DNA of 64,000 bases, from assembly GCF_014642655.1 (NCBI RefSeq), contig NZ_BMIR01000009.1, positions 82,124 through 146,123 on the forward strand. The letters run 5' to 3'. This document shows, in pieces, positions 22,457 to 35,067 of this stretch (the first letter of the stretch is position 1; every line of letters begins with the position of its first letter). Source of the stretch: Pullulanibacillus camelliae (GTDB lineage Bacteria; Bacillota; Bacilli; Bacillales; Sporolactobacillaceae). A program made the translations under genes and the position numbers. The notes beneath the pieces are model-generated. The model worked only from the letters and a program-made list of their open reading frames with translations. It ran no database searches and was not told where the DNA came from.

Positions 22457-24237
22457 TGATGACAGTGAGAATACCATGTGGAGCGTTGACAACTGAACAT
22501 ATCGGACAAATCATTACACTACAAGGCTGGGTCCAAAGACGACGGGATTTGGGTGGCTTGATTTTTATCGATATGCGTGATCGCTCAGGGATTGTTCAAA
22601 TCGTCTTTGATCCTGAAGGGTCGAAAGATGCATTTACAACAGCAGAAAGGGTACGTAACGAATTTGTTGTTGAGGTAACAGGCGAGGTTATCGCTCGGGC
22701 AGAAAATGCCATTAACGATAAAATTCAAACAGGTCATATAGAGGTTAAGGTGGAGACCCTTCATATTTTAAATGAATCCAAAACTCCGCCGTTTTCCATA
22801 GATGATGATGCAGAGGTCTCTGAAGAGGTACGTCTTAAATATCGTTATCTTGATTTGCGTCGTCCTGTCATGCAAAATACATTTAAAATCAGACATGAAA
22901 CGTCTAAAGCCATTCGGCGTTTTCTAGAGGATAAGGATTTCTTAGAGGTGGAAACCCCGATCTTAACTAAGAGTACTCCTGAAGGTGCGCGTGACTATCT
23001 TGTACCTAGTCGCGTCCATCCAGGTGAATTTTATGCATTGCCACAGTCCCCCCAAATCTTTAAGCAATTATTGATGGTGGGAGGTATGGAAAAATATTTC
23101 CAAATCGTTCGCTGTTTTCGTGATGAAGACCTGCGTGCGGATCGTCAGCCAGAATTTACTCAGGTCGATATTGAAGTCTCTTTTTTCGAACGTGAAGCTT
23201 TCCTTGCGATGATTGAAGAGATGATGATTCATGTTGTAGATAAAGTACGGGGAACGACAATCTCAGGCCCGTTCCCGCGCTTAACTTATGCTGAAGCTAT
23301 GGCGCGCTATGGCAGCGATAAGCCGGATACCCGTTTTGGCTTAGAATTGATCGATGTGTCGGCTATTGTTGAAAACAGCGGCTTTAAGGTGTTTAGCGAT
23401 ACGGTGGCAAATGGTGGACAGGTTAAAGCGATTAATGTGGAAGGACAAGCGGAAAACTATTCCAGAAAGAATATTGATACATTGACTGACTTTGTCAACC
23501 GTTATGGTGCCAAAGGCTTAGCTTGGTTAAAAATTGAAAATGGTGAGCCTAAGGGACCGATTGCGAAGTTCTTTGAGGCGGAAACTGCAGGAGAGCTGCT
23601 CAAGGCGACAAACGCAAAAGACGGAGACCTTCTTCTCTTTGTTGCTGACAAGCCACAGGTGGTAGCCGATAGTTTAGGTGCTCTTCGATTAAAGCTCGGT
23701 AAGGAACTTGACCTTATAGATGAAGCTCAGCTTAACTTTTTATGGATCACTGAATTTCCGCTTTTTGCGTGGGATGAGGATGAAGCGCGATATGTTGCAG
23801 AACATCATCCTTTCACGATGCCAATGGTTGAAGACATTGATAAGTTAGAGACTGATCCAGGCGCTGTACGTGCTCAAGCTTATGACCTTGTGCTTAATGG
23901 CTATGAACTAGGCAGTGGCTCACAGCGGATTCATAAGAGAGAATTCCAGGAGAAAATGTTTAAGCTGCTAGGATTTTCTAAAGAACAAGCAGAAGCTCAA
24001 TTTGGCTTCTTAATGGAAGCTTTTGAATATGGTGCGCCTCCTCATGGCGGTGTAGCGTTAGGGATTGATCGGATTGTCATGATCCTTGCTGGTCGAACCA
24101 ATCTTAGAGAAACCATTGCCTTCCCGAAAACGGCCAATGCCTCTTGTTTGTTGACCCAAGCACCATCGCCGGTGGATGAGAAGCAACTGGATCAATTGCA
24201 TATTCAATTGCTTCGTGAAAATGAGAGAGTGGAATAA
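22456..24237 (+). CDS. aspS: aspartyl-tRNA synthetase
   Basis: Class IIb synthetase of 593 residues. It has an N-terminal OB anticodon-binding domain (about 1-105), motif 2 in [18 protein letters not shown], the bacterial GAD insertion domain (about 300-420), and motif 3 in [12 protein letters not shown]. The start ATG 22456 shares bases with the hisS stop; ATG 22459 is an equally plausible start. GGAGGG lies upstream. Confidence 0.97.
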   Translation: MMTVRIPCGALTTEHIGQIITLQGWVQRRRDLGGLIFIDMRDRSGIVQIVFDPEGSKDAFTTAERVRNEFVVEVTGEVIARAENAINDKIQTGHIEVKVETLHILNESKTPPFSIDDDAEVSEEVRLKYRYLDLRRPVMQNTFKIRHETSKAIRRFLEDKDFLEVETPILTKSTPEGARDYLVPSRVHPGEFYALPQSPQIFKQLLMVGGMEKYFQIVRCFRDEDLRADRQPEFTQVDIEVSFFEREAFLAMIEEMMIHVVDKVRGTTISGPFPRLTYAEAMARYGSDKPDTRFGLELIDVSAIVENSGFKVFSDTVANGGQVKAINVEGQAENYSRKNIDTLTDFVNRYGAKGLAWLKIENGEPKGPIAKFFEAETAGELLKATNAKDGDLLLFVADKPQVVADSLGALRLKLGKELDLIDEAQLNFLWITEFPLFAWDEDEARYVAEHHPFTMPMVEDIDKLETDPGAVRAQAYDLVLNGYELGSGSQRIHKREFQEKMFKLLGFSKEQAEAQFGFLMEAFEYGAPPHGGVALGIDRIVMILAGRTNLRETIAFPKTANASCLLTQAPSPVDEKQLDQLHIQLLRENERVE

Positions 24238-24310
24238 AGGGTTTCATTCCTACAGGCGCATTGCCTTGAAGTCGGACGGAAGCCTATGTTAGAATAACAC
24301 TAATCAAAAA

Positions 24311-24495
24311 AGAGTCCTGAAGTGTACGTAAAAAACCACATGTTTTGACCGAACATGATTGAAAAGGGAGCCTGTTGGTTTTTATCTGGATTGCATGCCT
24401 CAGCTAGATGTGGACGCATGAGAGATAAGGCAGGGCACCCACCTGCGAAGAGCGGGTTCAAAACTCGGGTTCTATACGGCACAATTGGGACTCTT
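24311..24495 (+). ncRNA. ssrS: probable 6S RNA
   Basis: A ~185-nt transcript candidate whose ends pair (AGAGTCC with GGACTCT). The 5' end AGAGTCCTGAAGTGT and the 3' end ACAATTGGGACTCTT resemble Bacillus 6S RNA. The length fits, and the position directly downstream of aspS matches B. subtilis bsrA. Upstream there is a possible promoter (TTGAAG, 18 nt, TAGAAT, 24267-24296). 6S RNA binds the sigma-A holoenzyme as a promoter mimic. No covariance model was run. Confidence 0.72.
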
Positions 24496-24499
24496 GTTT

Positions 24500-24667
24500 T
24501 ATGTTTAATTAGAAAACTTGGCTTGCACCACTTCGCTGGTACTCCTGATGTGATTTTTGCAAATCACACACTTAAGTTGCCGCCAAGCCTTAGAAGGCGA
24601 AAGCCAAAGTTACACTTATACTCTCTTTCTTTGGAGCGTCAGCGAAATTATACATTCTGATAGTATA
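24500..24667 (-). repeat. intergenic repeat family A, copy A1 (reverse orientation)
   Basis: Reverse complement of the copies at 30598 and 61426: AAAACTTGGCTTGCACC outer arm, GTGATTTTTGCAAATCAC hairpin, AAGCCAAAGTT second outer arm, ending in CTGATAGTATA. It lies between the 6S RNA and a terminator. Confidence 0.85.
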
Positions 24668-24671
24668 AAAA

Positions 24672-24701
24672 AACGGGCCGTTGAGTGGCTCGTTTTTTAG
24701 T
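24672..24701. terminator. terminator hairpin upstream of the rsfA-like 3' end
   Basis: ACGGGCC / GGCTCGT with GTTGAGT loop and TTTTTT on the plus strand; it may end the plus-strand 6S/repeat transcript. Confidence 0.6.
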
Positions 24702-24789
24702 CATATTGTATTAACGGAAAAAGTCTTTTGCGACAATGCTTTAGTAAAAGCAGGCGCTGCTCACTGCAGACTAAGCTTACCTTCCCGCG

Positions 24790-25437
24790 TTACTTAGCGA
24801 GTTTTTCAAGGTTTCCGTTTTTATCCATCTTGAAGGCTGGTCCATGGGAATCCGCTTCATCGGCCAGCATCACCATGCGTCTTGCACGATCCATGATACT
24901 AATAAGAGATTGATAATCCTCTTCGATGGTTTGATGATTTTCCTTAAGCTTTTCAATTTCTTTTTCTTGCTGTTTGACCTTTTGCTCTAATTCTTCATTT
25001 TTCTTCCAAAGGCTTTCATTTTCTGTACGTAATCGCATGCCTTCAGAATCATTAGTTTGTAAGTTTTGTAGAAATTGGATGACTTCATTAAGTGTGAGCT
25101 GAGGGCTGTCACCTTGCTCAGAGATAACAGGAGGTAAGTCGAGTGATTGGGCCTGTTGGTCTCGATAGCTTGGTTGCCAGTTTTGGATCGGCCGCTTTTG
25201 CTGTGCTCTTTTTAACTGCTTTCGTTGCTTTTTAGCTAACTCTACGGCTTTCTCATACTTTTTCCGTACGATAGCATTCCAACGAAAACCGCAAGCGGCT
25301 CCTGTCCGATTTAATTTGTCACCCACTTCTTCAAAGGCATCTAATTGAGTGCTACCTTCGCGCACATGTCTTAATACGGTTTCAGCTAGTAATAAATCAT
25401 CTTCATGGCTCCATGCATCTTGTCTTACTTTTGTCAT
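24790..25437 (-). CDS. RsfA-family prespore-type transcription factor
   Basis: 215 residues starting at 25437 (AAGGAGAGG upstream). The N-terminal Myb/SANT-like domain (about 1-55) has [22 protein letters not shown] and [17 protein letters not shown], the RsfA signature. A basic linker and a coiled coil (about 135-185) follow. RsfA tunes sigma-F-dependent genes in the forespore; several paralogues exist in Bacilli, so the specific role is not certain. Directly upstream on the same strand is rarA. Confidence 0.85.
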   Translation of the reverse strand: MTKVRQDAWSHEDDLLLAETVLRHVREGSTQLDAFEEVGDKLNRTGAACGFRWNAIVRKKYEKAVELAKKQRKQLKRAQQKRPIQNWQPSYRDQQAQSLDLPPVISEQGDSPQLTLNEVIQFLQNLQTNDSEGMRLRTENESLWKKNEELEQKVKQQEKEIEKLKENHQTIEEDYQSLISIMDRARRMVMLADEADSHGPAFKMDKNGNLEKLAK

Positions 25438-25565
25438 GTATATACCTCTCCTTAAGATAAATTGCTTAATAGAAAGGATAGACAAAATGTGATGGAATTA
25501 TACAAAGCAACTCTAATTTTTCTATATATCTACTGAAAAGGCTTGATATTATTGGAAATAGCGAC

Positions 25566-26891
25566 TTACTTTTTCTTTCGCGATAACCAATAATCGAGTC
25601 GTTTTTGAATGGTCTTTTCATGCCCACGTGGTGAAGGTGTATAAAATTGACGGCCAAGTAAATGATCGGGTAAGTACTGTTGATCAACAAAGCCATCAGG
25701 TGCATCATGGGGATACTGATAATCGATCCCGTGTCCCAACTGCTTGGCTCCTTTATAATGGGCATCCCTGAGATGAATAGGCACTTGACCCGTACGTTCC
25801 TTTTTAACGGCCTCTAGGGCGGCATCTATCCCTAGGATCACGCGATTGGATTTCGGTGCAGTTGCGATATAAAGTGCGGCCTCCGCCAAAGGAATGCGGG
25901 CTTCTGGCATGCCTAGAAAATCGACTGCATAGGCGGCCGCTTGAGCGACGAGTAAGGCGTTGGGATCTGATAAACCGACATCTTCCGCTGCGTGAACATA
26001 AATGCGTCTGGCAATGAATCGTGGGTCTTCGCCAGCGGTGATCATTTTCGCCAGCCAATATAGTGTGGCGTCAGGGTCAGAGCCGCGCATGCTTTTAATA
26101 AAGGCTGAGACTGTATCATAATGGTTATCTCCAGATTTATCATATTGTAATACACGCTCTTGGATGGATTCTTCGGCCTCTGCAAGAGTGACGTGAATCT
26201 TCCCCGTATTGTTGGGCGGTGTCGTTAAAACGGCTAATTCTAGAGCATGGAGGGCTGTACGCGCATCGCCATTTGCCACATCAACTAAGTGTGCGAGGGC
26301 ATCATCATCAATTTTAACAGGATAATTGCCATAGCCCCGTTCTTTATCGGATAGGGCCTGTTGTAAGATAGCTTGAATGTCGTCATCAGTTAAAGACTCA
26401 AAACGAAATAAGCGTGACCGTGAGAGCAGCGCAGGATTAATTTCGAACATGGGACTTTCGGTTGTTGCCCCGATTAATATGATGGTTCCATCTTCTACAA
26501 AAGGAAGCAGGGCATCTTGTTGGCTTTTATTAAATCGATGAATTTCATCGATAAAGGCCACCGTTTTTTGCTCCTCGAATTTTAAGCGTTCTTGTGCAGC
26601 TGACGTGATGCTGCGTATATCATTAACCCCTGAAGTCACTGCGTTGATTTGTTGAAAGTAGGCCGAGGTCGTATTGGCAATGATTCTGGCAAGTGTTGTC
26701 TTCCCTGTTCCAGGCGGTCCAAAAAAGATCATTGCAGTTAATTGATCCGCTTGAATGGCACGGCGAAGCAGGCGACCTTCACCAACAATCGCATCTTGAC
26801 CGATAAATTCATCCAAGGTTCTCGGGCGCATTCGCGTAGCAAGTGGTGCTCCAGCCTGTCTTTTCTCATTAGAGTAGTCAAATAGATCCAT
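25566..26891 (-). CDS. rarA: replication-associated recombination ATPase RarA (MgsA)
   Basis: A AAA+ clamp-loader-like ATPase acting at stalled replication forks. 441 residues: Walker [10 protein letters not shown] (about 58-66), Walker [10 protein letters not shown] (about 112-120), GATTESP sensor 1, and a C-terminal tetramerisation domain containing the [14 protein letters not shown] and [12 protein letters not shown] segments. B. subtilis yrvN lies in the same place. The neighbouring tcdA gene of B. subtilis is absent here. Confidence 0.96.
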   Translation of the reverse strand: MDLFDYSNEKRQAGAPLATRMRPRTLDEFIGQDAIVGEGRLLRRAIQADQLTAMIFFGPPGTGKTTLARIIANTTSAYFQQINAVTSGVNDIRSITSAAQERLKFEEQKTVAFIDEIHRFNKSQQDALLPFVEDGTIILIGATTESPMFEINPALLSRSRLFRFESLTDDDIQAILQQALSDKERGYGNYPVKIDDDALAHLVDVANGDARTALHALELAVLTTPPNNTGKIHVTLAEAEESIQERVLQYDKSGDNHYDTVSAFIKSMRGSDPDATLYWLAKMITAGEDPRFIARRIYVHAAEDVGLSDPNALLVAQAAAYAVDFLGMPEARIPLAEAALYIATAPKSNRVILGIDAALEAVKKERTGQVPIHLRDAHYKGAKQLGHGIDYQYPHDAPDGFVDQQYLPDHLLGRQFYTPSPRGHEKTIQKRLDYWLSRKKK

Positions 26892-27228
26892 AATTGCTCG
26901 TCCTTTCTGACGGTGGTTCTGTCAATGAAGGCGATTCATTCTTCATACTGAATCACTAGAGTTATTCATCCTATTATAACATTAAGTAGAATGATGATTC
27001 AGTTTGCTTAGCTTTGCTCGCATACCCAAAGGTAAGCATTCATGTTATACTAGTTGTGCTAAATTTCTATACAAATAGAAATCGTACATAATATGGAGTC
27101 ATTTGATAGGTTTAAAAACAGGGAAGGTCAGTTCACCATGAGGTCATAGCAATTTTTAGCGATTTGATCATGTTTACACCCTCTGACGGAAGGTGTGTCA
27201 TGACGATATGGCAACCATAAATGTATAG

Positions 27229-27744
27229 CTGTCACTTTCATCTTTTTTAATCGGCTTGATCATCATGGCTTTGGGATTGGCTTTGATCATTTATGCCAAC
27301 CTAATAACACCTCGGGTTCCTTCAGTGTGTTTTTTAGAAGCGTTTCGTTATTAACTGTCGGGACATGGCAATTCGTTCAATACGCAATGAACAAGAGGTA
27401 TGAGCAAAAGCTGGCCCAATAAGAGTTTAGCGAGTGGCTGCGCTGATCTTTTTATGGCTGTCCTTCAAACGCTAAATGATTTATTATTAAAATGGGGAAT
27501 GTTATTGCGTGGTACCTGCAATAGACATTGCAACAGATCGTGGAGTGAAAACGCCGTGGCAGTTTATGTTTTATCGAGTCGATTGGCGGGATAGAAGCAC
27601 TTTAACGTTTGGGGAATTATGGAGGCGGGTGTGTTCAACTTTAGGCTGGCTGTAGAGAGGTGTTGTTTCCAGCGACACCGTCTGTTTGAATTAACCATTG
27701 GTACAATTGTGGGAAAACGTCTTCCCATTTTTCACAAGCTTTAG
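27229..27744 (+). pseudogene. decayed YczE-like membrane protein
   Basis: No long frame survives, but three stretches in different frames resemble successive parts of YczE-family membrane proteins. They are FLIGLIIMALGLALIIYANL (27241-27300), LTVGTWQFVQ (27351-27380), and a segment ending in TFGELWRRVCSTLGWL (to about 27650). A final LTIGTIVGKRLPIF (27691-27732) follows. Stops and frameshifts separate them, so the gene is dead. It fills the rarA-cymR gap; nothing else is seen in 26892-27228 apart from a TATACT -10-like element near 27045. Confidence 0.5.
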
Positions 27745-27774
27745 TCAAGATGATATTTGAAGGGGGTACTTTCT

Positions 27775-28197
27775 TTGAAGATTTCAACAAAGGGAAGATA
27801 CGGACTCACCATCATGATGGCCCTCGCTGAGCATTATGGTAAGGGTCCTTTGGCACTTAAAGTGATTGCAGAAAAACATAATTTGTCAGAACATTATTTG
27901 GAACAACTGATTGCGCCACTCAGAAATGCGGGATTAGTGAACAGTATTCGCGGTGCTTATGGAGGCTATGTTTTAGCGAGTGAGCCTCATGAAATTACGA
28001 CCGCAGACATCATTCGGGTGCTTGAAGGTCCCATCCGACCAGTAGAAATTATGGATGATGATGATCCAGCGAAGCGTGAGCTCTGGATTAAGATTCGTGA
28101 TGCGGTTAAAGGGGTTTTAGATAATACGACGCTTGCGGATTTAATTAGCTTTGATAAAGATGATCATACACAAGATCCGTATATGTTTTACATTTAA
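27775..28197 (+). CDS. cymR: Rrf2-family cysteine metabolism repressor CymR
   Basis: 140 residues starting at TTG 27775, 8 nt after AAGGGGG. An Rrf2 winged helix-turn-helix covers about 1-80 (KISTKGRYGLTIMMALAEH, SEHYLEQLIAPLRNAGLV, RGAYGGYVLA). VLEGPIRPVE follows. There is no iron-sulfur cysteine triad, which separates it from IscR. CymR with CysK represses sulfur-assimilation genes; likely targets in this window are mtnN-luxS-mccAB. It precedes the cysteine desulfurase as in B. subtilis. Confidence 0.94.
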   Translation: MKISTKGRYGLTIMMALAEHYGKGPLALKVIAEKHNLSEHYLEQLIAPLRNAGLVNSIRGAYGGYVLASEPHEITTADIIRVLEGPIRPVEIMDDDDPAKRELWIKIRDAVKGVLDNTTLADLISFDKDDHTQDPYMFYI

Positions 28198-28220
28198 AAA
28201 TGATTTAGGAAGTGGGCAAT

Positions 28221-30523
<2,303 letters not shown>

Positions 30524-30527
30524 GGGC

Positions 30528-30598
30528 TGAAAACAGAAGTATTCCGCTCATAGAGGAGTCGAACGCATAGAATTTGTCCATGCGTTCGGCTTTTTTTA
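30528..30598 (+). terminator. terminator of mnmA formed by a repeat C end (C3)
   Basis: CGAACGCAT / ATGCGTTCG stem with T7. The block starting GGGCTGAAAACAGAAG is the same as one end of the larger C element at 34535. Here only the terminal ~70 nt are present, acting as a terminator. Confidence 0.8.
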
Positions 30599-30758
30599 TA
30601 CTATTAGAAATTATAATTTCGCTGCTGCTCTCAAAGGAAGAGAGTATAAATGTAACTTTGGCTTTCACCATCTAAGGCTTGCGGGCACCCTAAGAGTGTG
30701 ATTTGCAAAAATCATATCAGGAGTACCAGCGAAGAGGTGTAAGCCAAGTTTCTAAAAA
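30598..30758 (+). repeat. intergenic repeat family A, copy A2
   Basis: Full-length forward copy: TACTATTAGAAATTATAATTTCGC start, AACTTTGGCTT / AAGCCAAGTT outer arms, GTGTGATTTGCAAAAATCA hairpin. Directly abuts B2. Confidence 0.85.
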
Positions 30759-31075
30759 GATCAGAAAGTATAAAATTTCTGATCATGAGGACGGTGCGGA
30801 TTTCCACTCCAGGCAGCTCGCTTTCCGCGGGGAAGTGGTAAGTCTCCTCGCGCTGCACGCTGCTAAGGTCTTATCGGTCTCCCACTTCCCGCAGGACTCT
30901 CGTATCGCATCATGAGTCAGCGGCGCTCGAGGAACATACGATTTTAGAGTGTTCCGAATCTCGCGTGCCTTCTAATCCAATCCGCTGGGTGAGTCATTTT
31001 TCAGTGGTCCGCAGCGTTTGGGAACATATTGTGCCTGAAATGTTCCGAATCCTCGAGTTTCCCAAATTATGGTTT
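30759..31075 (+). repeat. intergenic repeat family B, copy B2
   Basis: Starts with GATCAGAAA ... TTTCTGATC and shares about 210 nt with B1 and B3. The right part (after 30970) differs. The remaining gap to 31298 holds no recognisable element. Confidence 0.8.
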
Positions 31076-31297
31076 TATTGTGACAAAGGGGAGGTATAAA
31101 TGAACCAAACTCCCCTCAAATGGCTACTACATTGCCTATTCCTTTAGCCTATGAAGGGATAGGCATTGTTGTCTATTTTTTCTTTTAATGCTTTGTCTAA
31201 CGCAAGTGCTAGTGGGAAATTACTGCTCTTCTATTTCCAGCTGCTTCTTATTTTTGATATACTTATCAGAGATTTAGGGTAACACGGAGGGATCCAA

Positions 31298-31963
31298 ATG
31301 GAGGATTGGAATCAGATTGGAATAAACTATTTAAATGAAAAAAAGTATGAAGAAGCCATGCGTGCTTTTGACCGAGCTATTCAGGATCATCCACAGGATC
31401 CGCTTGGATATATTAATTTTGGAACGGTACTTACGATGATTGGCGAATTGGAGCGCTCCTTGAATTTTTTTGAAAAGGCGATTAGCCTGAAGGCAAACTA
31501 TCCGTCTGCCCACTATGGTTATGGTGGGGCACTCTATGAGCTAGAGCGTTATAATGAGGCGATTGTGGAGTTTAAAAAGGCTGAACAACAGGGACTTAAT
31601 CAGGCGGATCTTCACTTCATGCTTGGGATGTCCTATGTAAATGTTGGCCAGTTGATGATGGCGCTTGTCCATTTGCAAACAGCTGTCGAATTAAATGAAG
31701 ATGATGTTGAGGCCCGTTTTCAATATGCTTTATGCTTGGCTAAACTTAATCATATTGATATGGCCCTAGAGCAATTGAATCGCATTATTGAGCAAAAGCC
31801 AAACCACCCGGACGCCTATTATAATATGGGAGTCGCCTTCGGGATGAAGGGACAAAGCGTTGAGGCAAAAGCAGCCTTTGAAAAAGCATTAGCTTTGCAG
31901 GAGGATCATCTCTTAGCTATTAACGGTCTCAAACAGTTGAGTAAAAAGGAACAAGGATCATGA
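31298..31963 (+). CDS. yrrB: TPR-repeat protein (YrrB-like)
   Basis: 221 residues composed of about six tetratricopeptide repeats (WNQIGINYLNEKKYEEAMRA at the start, then DPLGYINFGTVL, PSAHYGYGGALY, DVEARFQYALCLAK, HPDAYYNMGVAFG). Such proteins are protein-protein adaptors. The last codon overlaps the recD2 start (ATGA), the same coupling as yrrB-yrrC in B. subtilis. Specific partner unknown. Confidence 0.88.
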   Translation: MEDWNQIGINYLNEKKYEEAMRAFDRAIQDHPQDPLGYINFGTVLTMIGELERSLNFFEKAISLKANYPSAHYGYGGALYELERYNEAIVEFKKAEQQGLNQADLHFMLGMSYVNVGQLMMALVHLQTAVELNEDDVEARFQYALCLAKLNHIDMALEQLNRIIEQKPNHPDAYYNMGVAFGMKGQSVEAKAAFEKALALQEDHLLAINGLKQLSKKEQGS

Positions 31964-34287
31964 CAAATGAAACGCTAGATCTGTTTTCTGAAGAAAAAAA
32001 ATATGTCAAAGGAACGCCTCACCACATTGTGTTTCGCAATGACGATAATGCGTATACCGTTCTGAGGATTCGAGTTCAAGAAACCAATGAAGCGATTGAA
32101 TCTAAAGATATTGCGATTTTTGGTTACTTTCCAGTGATCCACCTCCATGAAAGTTATCAATTCTTTGGACAGCTAAAAAAACACCCCAAGTATGGCCAGC
32201 AATATGAAGTCACGCAATTTAGGAAGCTTCTTCCCCAATCCAAGGATGGTGTCGTTCAGTACCTCTCTGGTGAGTTATTCCCCGGCATAGGACAAACGAC
32301 AGCTGAACGTATCGTTGCGCACTTGGGAGAGAATGCCATCTCGAAGATTTTAAACCAACCGGAAGTGTTAAGCGAGGTGCCAAAACTTCAAGAGGACAAG
32401 GCCTTACAAATCGCTGAAACACTACTCGCGCACGAAGGGTTAGAAAAGGTGCTTATTGCACTTTCAGATTATGGGTTTGGTACGCAATTATCCACCAAAA
32501 TTTATCAAACTTATGGGAATGAAGCCATCAGTATGATAGAAAGCAATCCCTATCAACTTGTGCAGGATATAGAAGGCGTTGGCTTTCAACGTGCCGATGA
32601 ATTGGGCCGGCGGCTTGGTCTGATAGGGGATCATCCAGAGCGTATCCAGGCCGGCTGCTTGTATTGGCTGAACGAAAAGGCGATGAATGAAGGCCATGTG
32701 TATATGCCCTTTGAAGAAGTTATAGCAGGGGTTCAAGCGTTATTAACCATGAGTAAGGCCGAGGAAGTGAGCACGGAATCTATTGAAAAAGAAATCAATA
32801 TACTAGAAGAAGAAGGCTTATTGATTGTAGAAGGGGAGCATGTCTACCTTCCCTCCCTCTATTTTGCTGAAAAAGGCATCGTTACAAGTATAAAAAAGTT
32901 GTCGGAACAAACTGATTTTGAAAGTGAGTTTTCTGAAAGTGAATTTCTTGAAGCACTAGGCGAGTTGGAAGAGCGCTTAAGCATTCAATATGCGCCTTCT
33001 CAAAAAGAAGCCATTCAAAAAGCGATTCAATCCCCGCTCATGCTTCTGACAGGGGGACCTGGTACAGGAAAAACCACTGTTATTAAGGGAATTGTTGAGA
33101 TCTTTGCTGAACTCCGTGGTCTTTCCTTAAATGAGAAGGAGTATAATCAAGACAACCCTTATCCGTTTATCTTAGCAGCACCAACAGGGCGGGCAGCAAA
33201 GCGTATGAGCGAATCAACAGGCCTTCCTGCTGTTACGATTCACCGGCTGCTTGGCTGGCGAGGTGGAAGTGGTTTTGATCATGATGAAGAGCATCCTATT
33301 GAAGGAAAGCTGTTGATTATTGATGAAATGTCCATGGTTGATCTTTGGCTTGCTAATCAATTGTTTAAATCCTTGCCGCTTCCTATGCAAGTCATCATTG
33401 TTGGTGATGAGGATCAGCTGCCTTCGGTTGGCCCCGGGCAGGTGCTAAATGATTTCTTACACTCTGAAGTGATTCCAACGGTCCGTTTAACGGATATTTA
33501 TCGGCAGTCCGAGGATTCATCTATCATAGAGCTTGCTCACGAAATAAAAAAGGGTCAAGTCCCAAAAGAGCTTGCCAAACCTACAGGAGACCGTAGCTTT
33601 TTTAGCTGTCATCAAAATCAAATTGTAGATGTCGTTAGTCAGGTTTGCCAAAACGCTGTAAAAAAGGGCTATACACCTATGGACATTCAGGTATTAGCGC
33701 CTATTTATAGAGGAAATGCGGGCATTGATGCGATGAATCAAGCACTGCAAGAGCTCTTGAATCCAGAAAGTGAACAAAAACGGACATTGACGTTTGGGGA
33801 CAAGCTGTATCGGACAGGAGATAAGGTTCTACAGCTTGTCAACAACCCCGATCAAGGTGTTTTTAATGGCGATATTGGTGAAGTGGTTGCCATCTTCAGA
33901 GCTAAGGAAACGACAGACAAAGAAGATCAGCTTGTTGTTTCTTTTGATGGGAAAGAGATCACTTATTTAAAACGGGATTTGCATCAGATCACTTTGGCGT
34001 ACTGCTGTTCAATTCACAAATCCCAAGGCAGTGAATTCCCGATTGTTGTGTTGCCCATCGTAAAAGGCTATCATCGAATGCTCAGGCGCAATCTTATCTA
34101 TACGGCCATCACGCGTAGTAAGTCATTTCTCATTTTATGTGGGGATGAACAGGCGTTCGCTTATTCTATTCAACAAACCGACAGCGGTACAAGGCATTCG
34201 GCACTAAAGGATAAGCTTGTTGAGCGACTCCAATCAGTGGATGACGATTGGGAGGATGTCTTTATGTCTGAAGAAGGTGACGTATAA
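31960..34287 (+). CDS. recD2: RecD2-type ATP-dependent helicase
   Basis: An SF1 5'-3' helicase without RecBC, linked to mismatch and recombination repair. 775 residues: N-terminal OB/helix-hairpin-helix part (LFPGIGQTTAERIV about 107-120), Walker A GGPGTGKTT (about 365-373), Walker B LLIIDEMSMVD (about 448-458), QLPSVGPGQVL, and the C-terminal SIHKSQGSEF and YTAITRSK motifs. All helicase motifs look intact. Confidence 0.95.
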   Translation: MTNETLDLFSEEKKYVKGTPHHIVFRNDDNAYTVLRIRVQETNEAIESKDIAIFGYFPVIHLHESYQFFGQLKKHPKYGQQYEVTQFRKLLPQSKDGVVQYLSGELFPGIGQTTAERIVAHLGENAISKILNQPEVLSEVPKLQEDKALQIAETLLAHEGLEKVLIALSDYGFGTQLSTKIYQTYGNEAISMIESNPYQLVQDIEGVGFQRADELGRRLGLIGDHPERIQAGCLYWLNEKAMNEGHVYMPFEEVIAGVQALLTMSKAEEVSTESIEKEINILEEEGLLIVEGEHVYLPSLYFAEKGIVTSIKKLSEQTDFESEFSESEFLEALGELEERLSIQYAPSQKEAIQKAIQSPLMLLTGGPGTGKTTVIKGIVEIFAELRGLSLNEKEYNQDNPYPFILAAPTGRAAKRMSESTGLPAVTIHRLLGWRGGSGFDHDEEHPIEGKLLIIDEMSMVDLWLANQLFKSLPLPMQVIIVGDEDQLPSVGPGQVLNDFLHSEVIPTVRLTDIYRQSEDSSIIELAHEIKKGQVPKELAKPTGDRSFFSCHQNQIVDVVSQVCQNAVKKGYTPMDIQVLAPIYRGNAGIDAMNQALQELLNPESEQKRTLTFGDKLYRTGDKVLQLVNNPDQGVFNGDIGEVVAIFRAKETTDKEDQLVVSFDGKEITYLKRDLHQITLAYCCSIHKSQGSEFPIVVLPIVKGYHRMLRRNLIYTAITRSKSFLILCGDEQAFAYSIQQTDSGTRHSALKDKLVERLQSVDDDWEDVFMSEEGDV

Positions 34288-34331
34288 CCTTTTGAAATTT
34301 GGACAAGATGCAATTAGAGGTGAAAAATTGT

Positions 34332-34517
34332 ATGCACTGTCCAAATTGTAAAAATAAAAATTTAGGGAAAATTGGTGTGAATCAGTTCTATTGTTGGGAT
34401 TGTTTCATAGAATTAACACTCACCAATGGGCGCTTATCTCTAAACCAAGTGGAAGAGGACGGAAGTTTGACAACACTTGATGATTTATTCGAGGATCAAG
34501 AGCTTAACCTAGGTTAA
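34332..34517 (+). CDS. small zinc-ribbon protein, 61 aa
   Basis: ATG 34332 is 8 nt after AGAGGTGA. The peptide begins MHCPNCKNKNLGKIGVNQFY followed by CWDC, giving two CxxC pairs spaced for one zinc. An acidic tail (TTLDDLFEDQE) follows. Similar short zinc-ribbon proteins occur after recD2 in other Bacillales; function unknown. An upstream in-frame TTG at 34299 has no ribosome binding site. Confidence 0.8.
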   Translation: MHCPNCKNKNLGKIGVNQFYCWDCFIELTLTNGRLSLNQVEEDGSLTTLDDLFEDQELNLG

Positions 34518-34534
34518 AAAATATAAAGTGACAA

Positions 34535-35055
34535 AGAGGCTGAGACAGAAGTCTTCAGCTCATAGAGGATCCGAACGCATCCACAATTTTGAAGGGATGC
34601 GTTCGGATTTTTAAGTGAGTCGTGAAGCGCTCCGTCAAACTACTCGCTTTCTGCGGTCCCCTCCTCAGGCCCGCATCAGGCGCTAGCTTTGGCGTTCGAC
34701 GCACCACCGGGGTCCCCGAAAAGCGCTTTTTACTTTTTGGGGTGTATGGATGTGATGTTTTTAGTCGAGGTGCCTTAATGGATGTGACACACTTAGCCGA
34801 AGTGCCTTGAAGAATGTAAGGCACCTAGACAACCCTTTTTAAGGGCTCCAACTATTTATGACTAAAAATCATCTGTTCCTGCGTCTACTCGTATCGCTTC
34901 GTTGTCAGCTTCCTCGGAACCACTCGAAGTTTATTCGTGAAGTAACGCTGGCCCCGTTCCTGCAGGAGTCTCCGTATTTTAACCACGCATTTGTTTTCCT
35001 TAGCTTCTTTAAAAATCTTATCGTTCGGTATGAATGTGATCTCTTTTCGTTTTAG
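34535..35055 (+). repeat. intergenic repeat family C, copy C1
   Basis: It begins GAGGCTGAGACAGAAG. A 12-bp stem hairpin ATCCGAACGCAT / ATGCGTTCGGAT (34569-34608) with T5 also serves as terminator for the preceding operon. The body contains ACTACTCGCTTTC, CGACGCACCACCGGGG and CCCCGAAAAGCGCTTTTTAC. A reverse copy is at 63383-63803. C1 carries extra sequence (about 34880-34950) absent from C2. Confidence 0.85.
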
Positions 35056-35067
35056 CCCCCCTCTTTA

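Noticed and set aside
24355..24660. 101-codon frame downstream of aspS
   Set aside because: Runs through the 6S RNA and a family A repeat.
27400..27594. 64-codon open frame before cymR
   Set aside because: Lies inside the decayed YczE-like region; no ribosome binding site.
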